Shown here piece by piece: positions 49,708-57,448 of a stretch of 64,000 nucleotides of DNA. Source of the stretch: WRAI01 sp031549605 (GTDB lineage: Bacteria > Bacillota > Clostridia > Oscillospirales > UBA929). The first letter of the stretch is position 1, and each line of letters begins with the position of its first letter. Location: contig JAVBPM010000031.1 in NCBI GenBank assembly GCA_031549605.1, positions 1-64,000 on the forward strand, written 5' to 3'. Made by a program: the position numbers and the translations under genes. The notes under the pieces were generated by a model that did no database searches, had not been told where the DNA came from, and saw only the letters and a list, made by a program, of their open reading frames with translations.

Positions 49708-50513
49708 CACTTCACCCCGAGTTTCTTAGCCATGCGGCCCTGCACGACAAGCCCGCGCAGGTCCGACTCTTTGATGGCCAGCTTGCCGTCGCCGACGCCG
49801 CCGAGCAGATTGTGGTCGACCAGATACTTGATAGGCTCCTGTGCCCAGACGGGCAGTTCCTCAATGGTGTTGTACACCGGCGCATTCACCTTCTGCTCCA
49901 GCGCGTCGATGCGGTCGCTCAATTCCTCATACTGTGTCATGGTCAAGCCCTCCTCGTTCTTTTCATATTTGGCGTAGTTGGGTCGTGCGTAGCCCGCGAT
50001 GCGCGAGTAAGCCAGCGCGTAGCGTTTGATGGCCACCTCGCCGCCGTTGGCGATGACCTCACTGCCGCCGCTGGTGTTGCCCTCGATGGTGTAGACGTTC
50101 TTGGCGTCGACCTTGCAGACGATGCCGGTGTGGACAATCAAGTTCTTGTCCTTAGCGTCGCGGAACATGATGATGTCGCCCGGCTGCGGGTTGCCGTCGA
50201 CCCACATCCCCTTTTTCTTAAACATCTTCGTGCCGGTCGTGCAACCGGCAAAGTGCGGCGCGATGTCCTGCTGGATGGCCGTGCCCAGCGCCCGGCGCAT
50301 AACGCAGCTGACGAACATGGCGCACCACGGCTCGCCCTGCAGGGTAGAGCCAAAGTAGTCCTTGTACCACTTGGCAAAGATGGTGTAGTTGTCGCGTCCG
50401 GCATTGGCCTTGAAGTTGAGCAGATAGGCCTCGGACGGGTTGGTGGTGCGCTTCTTTTCGAGGTAGCCGAGCCATTTGTTGGCCTCGGCCAGCACCGCGT
50501 TGGCTAATTCCAT
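49707..50513 (-). CDS. Phage endolysin with CHAP domain
   Basis: The 268-residue protein has a CHAP amidase/endopeptidase domain in residues about 25-165. The catalytic cysteine is in GEPWCAMFVSCVMRRAL, and the histidine in PGDIIMFRD...LIVHTGIVCKV, with YTIEGNTS following. The C-terminal region (about 185-268) has a short coiled coil and the NTIEELPVWAQEPIKYLVD segment seen in many Clostridial phage lysins. It degrades the host wall at the end of the lytic cycle. Standard ribosome binding site. Confidence 0.9.
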   Translation of the reverse strand: MELANAVLAEANKWLGYLEKKRTTNPSEAYLLNFKANAGRDNYTIFAKWYKDYFGSTLQGEPWCAMFVSCVMRRALGTAIQQDIAPHFAGCTTGTKMFKKKGMWVDGNPQPGDIIMFRDAKDKNLIVHTGIVCKVDAKNVYTIEGNTSGGSEVIANGGEVAIKRYALAYSRIAGYARPNYAKYEKNEEGLTMTQYEELSDRIDALEQKVNAPVYNTIEELPVWAQEPIKYLVDHNLLGGVGDGKLAIKESDLRGLVVQGRMAKKLGVK

Positions 50514-50526
50514 GGTGTACTCCTTT

Positions 50527-50832
50527 CTATTCCGACTCAGAGGTTGGCCAGTCCATCATTTTCTTATAGAGAGACTCAGCCGTGCCGTTGCCGTCCATTT
50601 GCTTGTAGGCCTTGTAGACCTCATCCAGCGTCTTTCGCGCGTAGATGGGCAGACACATCGGCTCCTCGTACTTGTTGTACATCTGCACAATGCGGTCGTA
50701 CAGAATGGCCTTCATGCCACTTTGTGCGGCTGACAACTTCTTGAACATCTTTTTCATGTAGGCGATCAGTCCCGCCCACACCGCCGTTGTCAGCAGCGAA
50801 AACCCTACCGCGATGAATGTGTCTGTGCTCAT
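50527..50832 (-). CDS. Small phage membrane protein in the lysis cassette
   Basis: The 101-residue protein has one N-terminal membrane helix (about 6-25), then a charged region with YNKYEEPMCLPIYARKTLDEVYKAY and the GNGTAESLYKKM end. Similar short proteins sit next to endolysin in many Clostridial phages and are often called holin or hemolysin-like (XhlA-type). ATG 50832 lies 8 bases after AAGG, better than the ATG two codons upstream, which abuts it. The exact lysis role is inferred. Confidence 0.65.
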   Translation of the reverse strand: MSTDTFIAVGFSLLTTAVWAGLIAYMKKMFKKLSAAQSGMKAILYDRIVQMYNKYEEPMCLPIYARKTLDEVYKAYKQMDGNGTAESLYKKMMDWPTSESE

Positions 50833-50872
50833 ACGCATCACCTTTTCTGCAAAAATAATACGCCCTGCGGTG

Positions 50873-51307
50873 TTACTGGAAATAGGTCAGGTCGCTGTAA
50901 TACCGTGCATTAGCCGCCATAAGCCACTGATAGCAGGTCCACAGTGCGGCCAATATCCGCTCGATATCGTTGGCGTTCTCATAGGTGCGGAGCTGCACGG
51001 GCGCCGGTGGCGTGTCTGGCAGCACCGCAAATACGCGCCGAAGCTCGGCGACACTGGACAAGGTCAGCGCATTGAGTTGTTGGGTGACGAGCGTGCCCTG
51101 CTCCCAGTCTGCTTTTCCCCACGCGCTATTGCTGTACCCGGCTGCATTCAGCGCCACGGACAACTCATTGATTGCTCCTCCCACCCGATTGCGGTCAATG
51201 TGATCATAGCAACCCTTGAGACGCTGCGCAGCATTCACGCCGCTGGCTTGGCAAGCTTGCGCCTCCGCCACATCCGCCGCCGTTCTGTCGTATACAAGCG
51301 CCTCCAT
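50873..51307 (-). CDS. Phage tail-associated protein, unknown
   Basis: The 144-residue soluble protein has VYDRTAADVAEAQ and then GCYDHIDRNRVGGAINELSVAL. The YD-R-T...D-x-NRV pattern recurs in short proteins located between tail fibre and lysis genes of Clostridial siphoviruses. A structural or tail-tip role is inferred from position, 3 bases after the large tail protein gene. Confidence 0.65.
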   Translation of the reverse strand: MEALVYDRTAADVAEAQACQASGVNAAQRLKGCYDHIDRNRVGGAINELSVALNAAGYSNSAWGKADWEQGTLVTQQLNALTLSSVAELRRVFAVLPDTPPAPVQLRTYENANDIERILAALWTCYQWLMAANARYYSDLTYFQ

Positions 51308-51310
51308 GAA

Positions 51311-53017
51311 CTAGGCCTCGCCGCCGAATCTCGGATTGCCGAGGTAGGTAAGCGTGCCATCAAAGTCAACCACGCCAATCGCCTTGGATCCGGGATACTT
51401 AGGCGCGAATTGGTAGCTATTGCCCTGCGCCATATACACTTTTTTCCCCGCATTTGGCGACCCCAAGTTGACGGCCTTAACCCGCATGGGGCCGATAGCA
51501 ACTAGACAGGCATTACCCGTGGGTGTGTTGCCCGAAGCCTCCAGCGCAACGCCCATAATTTTAGGCTCGACGGCCGAGGTGTCGGCGGTGTACAGATATG
51601 TTGTAGCCGTCGAACCGGCGACGTAAATTGTCGGTGGGCTGTTTGGCATAACGCTCACCAGTTTGACCGACGTTCCGGCGTCCAGTATGTTGGTAGTGAC
51701 CTCGCCAATAAGTACATTTGGCCATTGTTCAGAGGTATCAAAGGAGTAGATTGTGCAGCTCAGCGTCCCCGTCGACGCGTCCAGGTTTACCGCCTCAAAG
51801 TGGGCAAATGTGTCATACCTGTGCCGCAAGTCCTTCAGAGCGTAGGGCTTGGCCGACGGGTGGCTCGTTGACGCCCACAGCGAAAGCGTGCCGCTGTCCG
51901 CCGTGATCACGGTAAAGGCTGTCATACCCCTGAACTCCGCGACTACAACACGCCCATCCACCGTTGTGACAATTGGGTTGGCGTACGATATCGCCATGGT
52001 TGCATCCTCGCTGATGGAAAGCGTATTGCCCGCCCAGTTGATAAGCACCGCGTGGGATGTACCATTGGGCGCCTTGACAATGGCCACAGCATATTCGCTG
52101 TCGAGTATCGCAATCGGCGGCGTCTCTGTCGCGGCGGCATCGTAGGATGTTGTGCTCGATGGGTAAAGCGAGCTGTATCGGATGACAGGGCTGCCTGTTG
52201 CATGCGCGTCGACCTTTACAAAGTACGTACCGGCAGCTGTAACTACCTGCAACAGAAAATCAGCCGTATTTACCGCTCTACGTGCAACTGTGTAGCGCTG
52301 CACATTGGTCAGCGACATACTGACGAGGCCAGTCCCATCGGAAAACATGACATTGTCAATAATATTAAACGTGCGGTAATACAACAGGTTGTTGATGATG
52401 AGAAATAGGCAGCCGCGATTGCCCGACGCGTGTGCGGACACAAACGCCGGCGAGGTCGATGGAATGCCAATCGACAGCGACGAGCGCTGCGTCAAAACGC
52501 CTGTCTGCCCATCTACGGTAAACGAGCGCAAGTCTAGTCGCGGTGGACCGGATAACACCTTATAGCCAAACAGGCAGTTGTCGGATGCGCCCTGGCCGCA
52601 CATTGCGAACCCGCTTGCGGCCGAACCCGCCGCCTTTGCTACCGGCACCGTTTCGTCGCTTTCATAGGCTACCTCGGCCATCTTGACCCCGTTATTTCCG
52701 TCCATGTACACGGCAGCCCCTGCGCTCACAGCGCCCGACGCTCGAAAGGTGACGCCGTGCCAGTCGGAGATGTCCTTCATGTTATTGGGCGCAATTGGGA
52801 TGGCACCATAGCCGGGGGATGACGACGGAGTATCAGCCAGCCAGTCCTCAATCGGTTGCTGGAAGGCCTTGTTAATTTTCGTGCCTTCCTGCGATACTGT
52901 GCCGGGTGCCGGCACGAGGTCGTAGGTCCCAGCGTTGCTGCCGTCCGGTGCTTTCAGGGTGTAGCGGTTTGGAAACTGAACCACGCGGTCCTTAACATCC
53001 CTTTTGTTAAATTTCAT
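51311..53017 (-). CDS. Phage tail or receptor-binding protein
   Basis: The 568-residue protein starts with a conserved phage tail N-terminus: VVQFPNRYTLKAPDG, TYDLVPAPGTVSQEGTKINKAFQQP. This is followed by a glycine-rich GAAVYMDGNNGVKMAEVAY segment and a long beta-rich region without catalytic motifs. Such layouts are typical of tail fibres or baseplate receptor-binding proteins, in which the N-terminus attaches to the tail. Host receptor unknown. Confidence 0.7.
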   Translation of the reverse strand: MKFNKRDVKDRVVQFPNRYTLKAPDGSNAGTYDLVPAPGTVSQEGTKINKAFQQPIEDWLADTPSSSPGYGAIPIAPNNMKDISDWHGVTFRASGAVSAGAAVYMDGNNGVKMAEVAYESDETVPVAKAAGSAASGFAMCGQGASDNCLFGYKVLSGPPRLDLRSFTVDGQTGVLTQRSSLSIGIPSTSPAFVSAHASGNRGCLFLIINNLLYYRTFNIIDNVMFSDGTGLVSMSLTNVQRYTVARRAVNTADFLLQVVTAAGTYFVKVDAHATGSPVIRYSSLYPSSTTSYDAAATETPPIAILDSEYAVAIVKAPNGTSHAVLINWAGNTLSISEDATMAISYANPIVTTVDGRVVVAEFRGMTAFTVITADSGTLSLWASTSHPSAKPYALKDLRHRYDTFAHFEAVNLDASTGTLSCTIYSFDTSEQWPNVLIGEVTTNILDAGTSVKLVSVMPNSPPTIYVAGSTATTYLYTADTSAVEPKIMGVALEASGNTPTGNACLVAIGPMRVKAVNLGSPNAGKKVYMAQGNSYQFAPKYPGSKAIGVVDFDGTLTYLGNPRFGGEA

Positions 53018-53033
53018 ACTCTTTTTCCTCCTT

Positions 53034-54644
53034 CTATGTAGACGTCCGTCCGATTACGGACCCCGTCGCTCTGATGTTTGTTGTGCCGAACTGTAGGGCC
53101 AGGCGCTCCATAACGCCAACCGCGCCGCCCAGCGAGGTGGTCTGCCCCACGCCTTCAAACGCGTAGAGATAACCACCTTCAAACGACGCTGTCGCTCGAT
53201 AATATCCGTATAGCCGCTCCATTAACCCCTCAATGTCACTCGCCAGCGTCTGCTGTTTGACTTCCTCCACGTCGGCATCGACAGAAAGGTCTGGCGGGCA
53301 ACTGATAGCCTTTTCGGAGTGCGTATACTTCATGCCGTTGATGATTGTGTCGCGCACCGGATCGCCGGTCAGCGTTACAAAGTTGGTGCCCTGCTCGACA
53401 ATAGTGCCGTTGTACACGGTGATGTTGTATACCGGCCCGTCAAATTTGACAGTCCGCTGTCCCACGAACTGCTCTTTGAACAGTGTCTCTTGTGCACCGG
53501 CGTCCTCGGTGTATGTGTGCTGCGTAAAGACAATGCCGTCCTTTGGCTTTTGCAGCGACTTTTTGCCGCCGGTATAAGTTCGGTCGGACAAGACAGTTGC
53601 CGCCGCATCGGGCGACGGCCGTATGATCCTCACCGTGCTGCCGCGTGACGCGTCAGGATAAACGCCCAGCGCACAGCACACCAGCGCCAATGCGTCGCGC
53701 CGCTTGCAGATAGGAATCCATCCGTGCAGCGGCGCGTGGAGAATATCGTCTGTCGCCTCAATGTGGAATAGCCCGCCCACAATGTCAGCCAACACATCAC
53801 GGGCATAGGTGCCGAAATAGATTCCGCCCATAAATTCGGGTCGGCTGTCTAGCACACCCAGTGCGTCGACGGCGTCAATGGCGTACTTTTTGTGCGCCAC
53901 ACCAAGTTCTTCCACCGCTTCAGTCACGTAGAAATGGCCAACCTCGTTATCGTTCCATAGCACACTCAGCTCTTGCTCGGTCGAAAAACGAAAAGGAACC
54001 TGATCGGCCGTGTTGACGTTGACCTTCGCGCTGTCAATGTAAACAGTGCGGCATGAGCCGTCCATGCCCTTGTTGACGACAACGCCACCCACCTCCAGCT
54101 CGTCCGGGCCAAACTCGCGACGCATACCAAAGATTAGCTTTTCAAACTTCAAAAAGGCGTGTCCGTAGTTCAGTGTGTGAAAGGTAACGGCGACCCCGTC
54201 ATAGTTGTCCACCTCTTGCAGACAGACATATTCAGCTCTGTCGGGGTAGTAGTCACGCCGCACGAGTTGCACAGCCCCTCGGTACCACGCCACGCTCACC
54301 GCTGTAGCAAAGCAGTTCTTGGCTGGGTCAAACCGCAGCGTAACGCCAATCGACGAGATAGGCTTTGTCAACGCAACGTGTAGCGAGGGCAGAAGCGGAA
54401 ATGAGCCGTCCGCCTCCGAAAGTGATGCGCTCCACAATCCGTGCGGCCGACGCGCATCAAATTCAACGCAACTGCCATCGAGCACAAACTGGTTGTGTTC
54501 ACAGGTCTGCTCCTTGCATCCGTTGGCCGTGTCGTCCAGCAGCGTCGTCAATCGGCTAAACGATGCGTTCTGCGTAACCGTGGTCACCGAAGCCGACTCC
54601 CGTGTGCCGACCGCGACGTCGTGATAGACCACCTTGAGCGCCAT
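53034..54644 (-). CDS. Phage tail/baseplate protein (tail hub-like)
   Basis: The 536-residue protein lies after the distal tail genes, where siphoviruses encode the tail hub or tail-associated structural protein. It is beta-rich in the first half (VTLRFDPAKNCFATAVSVAWYRG), has a middle region with KYAIDAVDALGVLDSRPEFMGG and YARDVLADIVGG, and ends with a mixed region. The middle resembles hub proteins that carry an OB-like or gp27-like fold. No lysozyme or peptidase motif was seen. Confidence 0.65.
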   Translation of the reverse strand: MALKVVYHDVAVGTRESASVTTVTQNASFSRLTTLLDDTANGCKEQTCEHNQFVLDGSCVEFDARRPHGLWSASLSEADGSFPLLPSLHVALTKPISSIGVTLRFDPAKNCFATAVSVAWYRGAVQLVRRDYYPDRAEYVCLQEVDNYDGVAVTFHTLNYGHAFLKFEKLIFGMRREFGPDELEVGGVVVNKGMDGSCRTVYIDSAKVNVNTADQVPFRFSTEQELSVLWNDNEVGHFYVTEAVEELGVAHKKYAIDAVDALGVLDSRPEFMGGIYFGTYARDVLADIVGGLFHIEATDDILHAPLHGWIPICKRRDALALVCCALGVYPDASRGSTVRIIRPSPDAAATVLSDRTYTGGKKSLQKPKDGIVFTQHTYTEDAGAQETLFKEQFVGQRTVKFDGPVYNITVYNGTIVEQGTNFVTLTGDPVRDTIINGMKYTHSEKAISCPPDLSVDADVEEVKQQTLASDIEGLMERLYGYYRATASFEGGYLYAFEGVGQTTSLGGAVGVMERLALQFGTTNIRATGSVIGRTST

Positions 54645-54645
54645 G

Positions 54646-55035
54646 CTAACCCACCACCCGTCGCGGTTTCAGCTGCGTCACGGTGAACTGAATGCCGCCG
54701 AAGCGATTGCCGTTGTGCGCCTTGCGCAGGACGTCGCTGACTGACGTAATCTTAGCGGCAAAGGTAATCTCCCCCTGCGCGTAAGGCAGCGTCACAACGC
54801 GCGGGCTCTTGGGCGCTGTCAAGTCCTCGACAAAGGCGTCGTATTGCGCTTTGTCGCCGCCTCGCGGCTCGACCGTCACGTCAAAGCTCTCGCGCGTGGC
54901 AATGGCGTCGGCCACCTCGCTACCGTCCATCAACAGCCCCGCCGTGACGCTGTCAATCTGAATGTCAAAGCTGCGCTTGATAACGCCCACCTCGCCGACG
55001 TTGTACCCAACGCCGTCCAGCTTGATTAAACTCAT
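54646..55035 (-). CDS. Phage structural protein, unknown (129 aa)
   Basis: A small beta-rich protein: MSLIKLDGVGYNVGEVGVIKRSFDIQIDSVTAG and a C-terminal GIQFTVTQLKPRR. Size and location, between the LRR protein and the hub-like protein genes, fit a distal-tail or baseplate connector component. GGAGGGGC lies upstream of its ATG. No family recognised with certainty. Confidence 0.6.
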   Translation of the reverse strand: MSLIKLDGVGYNVGEVGVIKRSFDIQIDSVTAGLLMDGSEVADAIATRESFDVTVEPRGGDKAQYDAFVEDLTAPKSPRVVTLPYAQGEITFAAKITSVSDVLRKAHNGNRFGGIQFTVTQLKPRRVVG

Positions 55036-55049
55036 AGTGCCCCTCCCCG

Positions 55050-56618
55050 TTACGCGGCCATATCGATAAAATACGGATACTCTTCATTGCCGGACAACTC
55101 CAGCTCAGACAACGGCTTAATGTACTTGGCCATCGTCGACCAGTTGGCCGCCGCCTTGTATGCTGCCACCGACTCGACCGGCACGTAGATGGCGCCCAGT
55201 TTGTTGAGCGCGCTGATGTAGCTGGCATTGGCCAGCGCCGGAGGCACGGTTGCCAAAAACACCAGCTCAGTGATGCCGGTCGATGTGATGCTGCCGGTGA
55301 TGCTCGTAAAATTTTCGCCGATAACCAGCCGTTGCAAGCCGTTGTTGTTGGCCAGTGCCGGCAGCGGCATTTCGTTTTCCGGCAGCAGCTCCAACGTCCC
55401 GCGCAGTAGCTGTACCCAGTTGGCCGTATTGGTCGCAGCTGTACCGGTCAGAATGATGCGCAGGTTGTGCAGTGGCAGCGAGTAGGTGTTCAACATCATG
55501 CCCGTACCCGAGCACCGCACCGTATAGGCCAGATTGACCGTGTGTGACAGGTAATAGGAGTAGAAGGCGTTGATGCCCACCTCACGGATTGTGTCAGTGA
55601 TTTGCTCGGACGCTGAGCCGTTGTCAAAGAAGTTATCCGGTAACGAGCTGATGCCACGAGGTAAAACATAGCGCCCCAATGCAGCCGTTAAAAACATCCC
55701 ATACTTCTCCAGCGTCTGCACTGTGGCAGGTATGGAGATAGACCGCATTTGCTTGGCACTGTTGAACGAGTACGCTGCAATTGTAGTGTACCCGCGCGGT
55801 ATGGTCAGGTGCCGCAGCATATAGTTGTTATACGTCAAGTATTGCACCATGTCGCTGTTTTGCCCGTTGGCGGGTAGTGACACATACCGCAAGTTGTAGA
55901 AGTTGTAACAGGTGTAATTGCGCAGTACCACGTAATCGGAAAAGTACACCTTGAGTATCCCCGCCGACGATGTCGACGCCACCATTGGCGTGCTGGCTGT
56001 CCCGTTTCCCATACGGTACGGGACGTTGTCACGGCTTTTTACCTTGATGTGATACAAGCCCTCATCGCTGTAAGTATGCGCCTTGGTGCCGCCTGTGGGC
56101 ACGGTATAAGCCTCCGTCACCCCGTCGCCCCAATCGATGTCTACCATTGCCGCATCGCTCTCGCGAGCGAAGTACAGCGAACACGCCAGCGTGTACTGCG
56201 ATACGGCCTTAAACCAGATGTGTGTGCAGTCATCGACTGTTCTGTACGTCGCGCCGACGTCGATGTGGCCGGGTATCGTTAGTCCCCGTTCACTCTCGCG
56301 GTAGCGCAGGTTGCTCAGTTCCTCCAACGTGTAATTCCAACCGGCGAACTCCAGCCACTCGTCGTGGCAGGGCGCTTCGGCGGGATACGCCGCGCTCTGT
56401 CCGGTGTGGTAGCACTTGCTCGACAGCACCGTGCCGTCTATATCAAAAAACCGCACCTCGTGCGGCCCGTTGGCGATGGACAGTATCTTGTCGGGGTAGT
56501 CCTCGACTGGCGTGCCCTCCGGCACCGGCTGACCCTGCGCCTCGATGGCAGCCTTGATGCCATCGAGCCCGGCGTTGGCGCGCGTTATGTCGTCGCTGTA
56601 TATTGCCACAACGCTCAT
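55050..56618 (-). CDS. Phage tail adhesin-like protein with PKD-like and leucine-rich repeat regions
   Basis: The 522-residue protein has an N-terminal phage-type segment (DDITRANAGLDGIKAAIEAQGQ, VEDYPDKI). A PKD-like domain follows (about residues 140-195), containing VDIDWGDGV and HTYSDEGLYHIKV. BspA-type (LRR_5) leucine-rich repeats run from about 225 to 480, with repeats such as LRHLTIPRGYTTIAAYSFN and MRSISIPATVQTLEKYGMF. The end YVPVESVAAYKAAANWSTMAKYI is the usual cap of LRR_5 proteins. It may bind host surface glycans or proteins. Confidence 0.8.
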   Translation of the reverse strand: MSVVAIYSDDITRANAGLDGIKAAIEAQGQPVPEGTPVEDYPDKILSIANGPHEVRFFDIDGTVLSSKCYHTGQSAAYPAEAPCHDEWLEFAGWNYTLEELSNLRYRESERGLTIPGHIDVGATYRTVDDCTHIWFKAVSQYTLACSLYFARESDAAMVDIDWGDGVTEAYTVPTGGTKAHTYSDEGLYHIKVKSRDNVPYRMGNGTASTPMVASTSSAGILKVYFSDYVVLRNYTCYNFYNLRYVSLPANGQNSDMVQYLTYNNYMLRHLTIPRGYTTIAAYSFNSAKQMRSISIPATVQTLEKYGMFLTAALGRYVLPRGISSLPDNFFDNGSASEQITDTIREVGINAFYSYYLSHTVNLAYTVRCSGTGMMLNTYSLPLHNLRIILTGTAATNTANWVQLLRGTLELLPENEMPLPALANNNGLQRLVIGENFTSITGSITSTGITELVFLATVPPALANASYISALNKLGAIYVPVESVAAYKAAANWSTMAKYIKPLSELELSGNEEYPYFIDMAA

Positions 56619-57121
56619 GTCGTCACCCCGTCCAAGTGCGCTCGCAAGCTGGCATCCATTGGCAATGCGGCCAACACAGCGTCAACCATGTCCTGCTGGT
56701 CTGCGTCTGTGTAATAGTCGATATTGCGCTGCGGGGTGTAGCCGTCCGCGCCGGTGTCGCCTTTGGGACCAGTTGCGCCGGGTTCTCCTTTGCCACCCTG
56801 TGGGCCTTGCGGCCCATCCGCTCCCACTGGGCCCCGCTCGCCGCGCTCACCCTGTGGGCCGGCGGGGCCGACCTCGCCTTGTGGGCCTTGAGCGCCTTGC
56901 GGTCCGATGGGGCCGATATCGCCCTTGTCCCCTTTAGGGCCGACTGGCCCCGCTTCACCACGTTCACCCTGCGGCCCCGCGTCGCCGGTGTTGCCCTTTT
57001 CACCTTGCGGCCCCTGTGGACCGGGCGGCCCTGCAAAGCCGGTCTGGCCACTCAGGCCGCCGTCACCGGCAATGCGGCCGGTTAATGTGCCGCCCTCTAT
57101 GCGGCCAATCAACTCAGTCAT
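56615..57121 (-). CDS. Collagen-like phage protein
   Basis: The 168-residue protein has about 30 Gly-X-Y triplets (about residues 30-127), rich in GPQGPQG, GEKGNTG and GPKGDKG, then a short C-terminal domain (QRNIDYYTDADQQDMVDAVLAAL). Collagen-like stalks form trimers and are known in phage tail fibres and in spore exosporium. The N-terminus IGRIEGGTLTGRI and its place in a tail operon favour a tail fibre. It overlaps its neighbours by 4 and 8 bases. Confidence 0.85.
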   Translation of the reverse strand: MTELIGRIEGGTLTGRIAGDGGLSGQTGFAGPPGPQGPQGEKGNTGDAGPQGERGEAGPVGPKGDKGDIGPIGPQGAQGPQGEVGPAGPQGERGERGPVGADGPQGPQGGKGEPGATGPKGDTGADGYTPQRNIDYYTDADQQDMVDAVLAALPMDASLRAHLDGVTT

Positions 57122-57437
57122 AGGTCACCTCGGCCCCCAGCCGAAACACGTCCGGCCCGACGATGGTATAGACGTCGCCGTTGGCTAGTGTCAGCTCGAT
57201 GTCAAAGACGTAGTCGCCAAAATCAAGGCCGCTGGTGTCGGCGGGGTCGATGACCAACAGCGCAGCGCCGTCGATAAAGTCGCGGATTTCCTTGCTTATC
57301 AGCTTTTCGCCATCCAGCGCAGACCGGCGCACGGTAACCCGCACGACGTCGCCGGACACAAACGGCACAAACTTGCCGCTCGCGTCCATTGCCCTGATCA
57401 CCCTCCGACAGGTGTCACCCCGTGTCATGGTTAGCAT
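57114..57437 (-). CDS. Small phage baseplate-like protein
   Basis: The 107-residue protein begins MLTMTRGDTCRRVIRAMD and has DVVRVTVRR and FGDYVFDIELTLANGDVYTIVGPDVFRL. This pattern resembles the N-terminal beta-sandwich of phage upper baseplate proteins (BppU-like), which start with a T-R-G-D motif. It lies between the tape measure and collagen-like genes and overlaps the latter by 8 bases. Confidence 0.65.
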   Translation of the reverse strand: MLTMTRGDTCRRVIRAMDASGKFVPFVSGDVVRVTVRRSALDGEKLISKEIRDFIDGAALLVIDPADTSGLDFGDYVFDIELTLANGDVYTIVGPDVFRLGAEVTYD

Positions 57438-57448
57438 CTGTATCCCTC

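Noticed and set aside
56615..57121. Collagen-like protein as a spore exosporium (BclA-type) protein.
   Set aside because: It overlaps phage tail genes on both sides and has no exosporium-targeting N-terminus, so a tail fibre is more likely.
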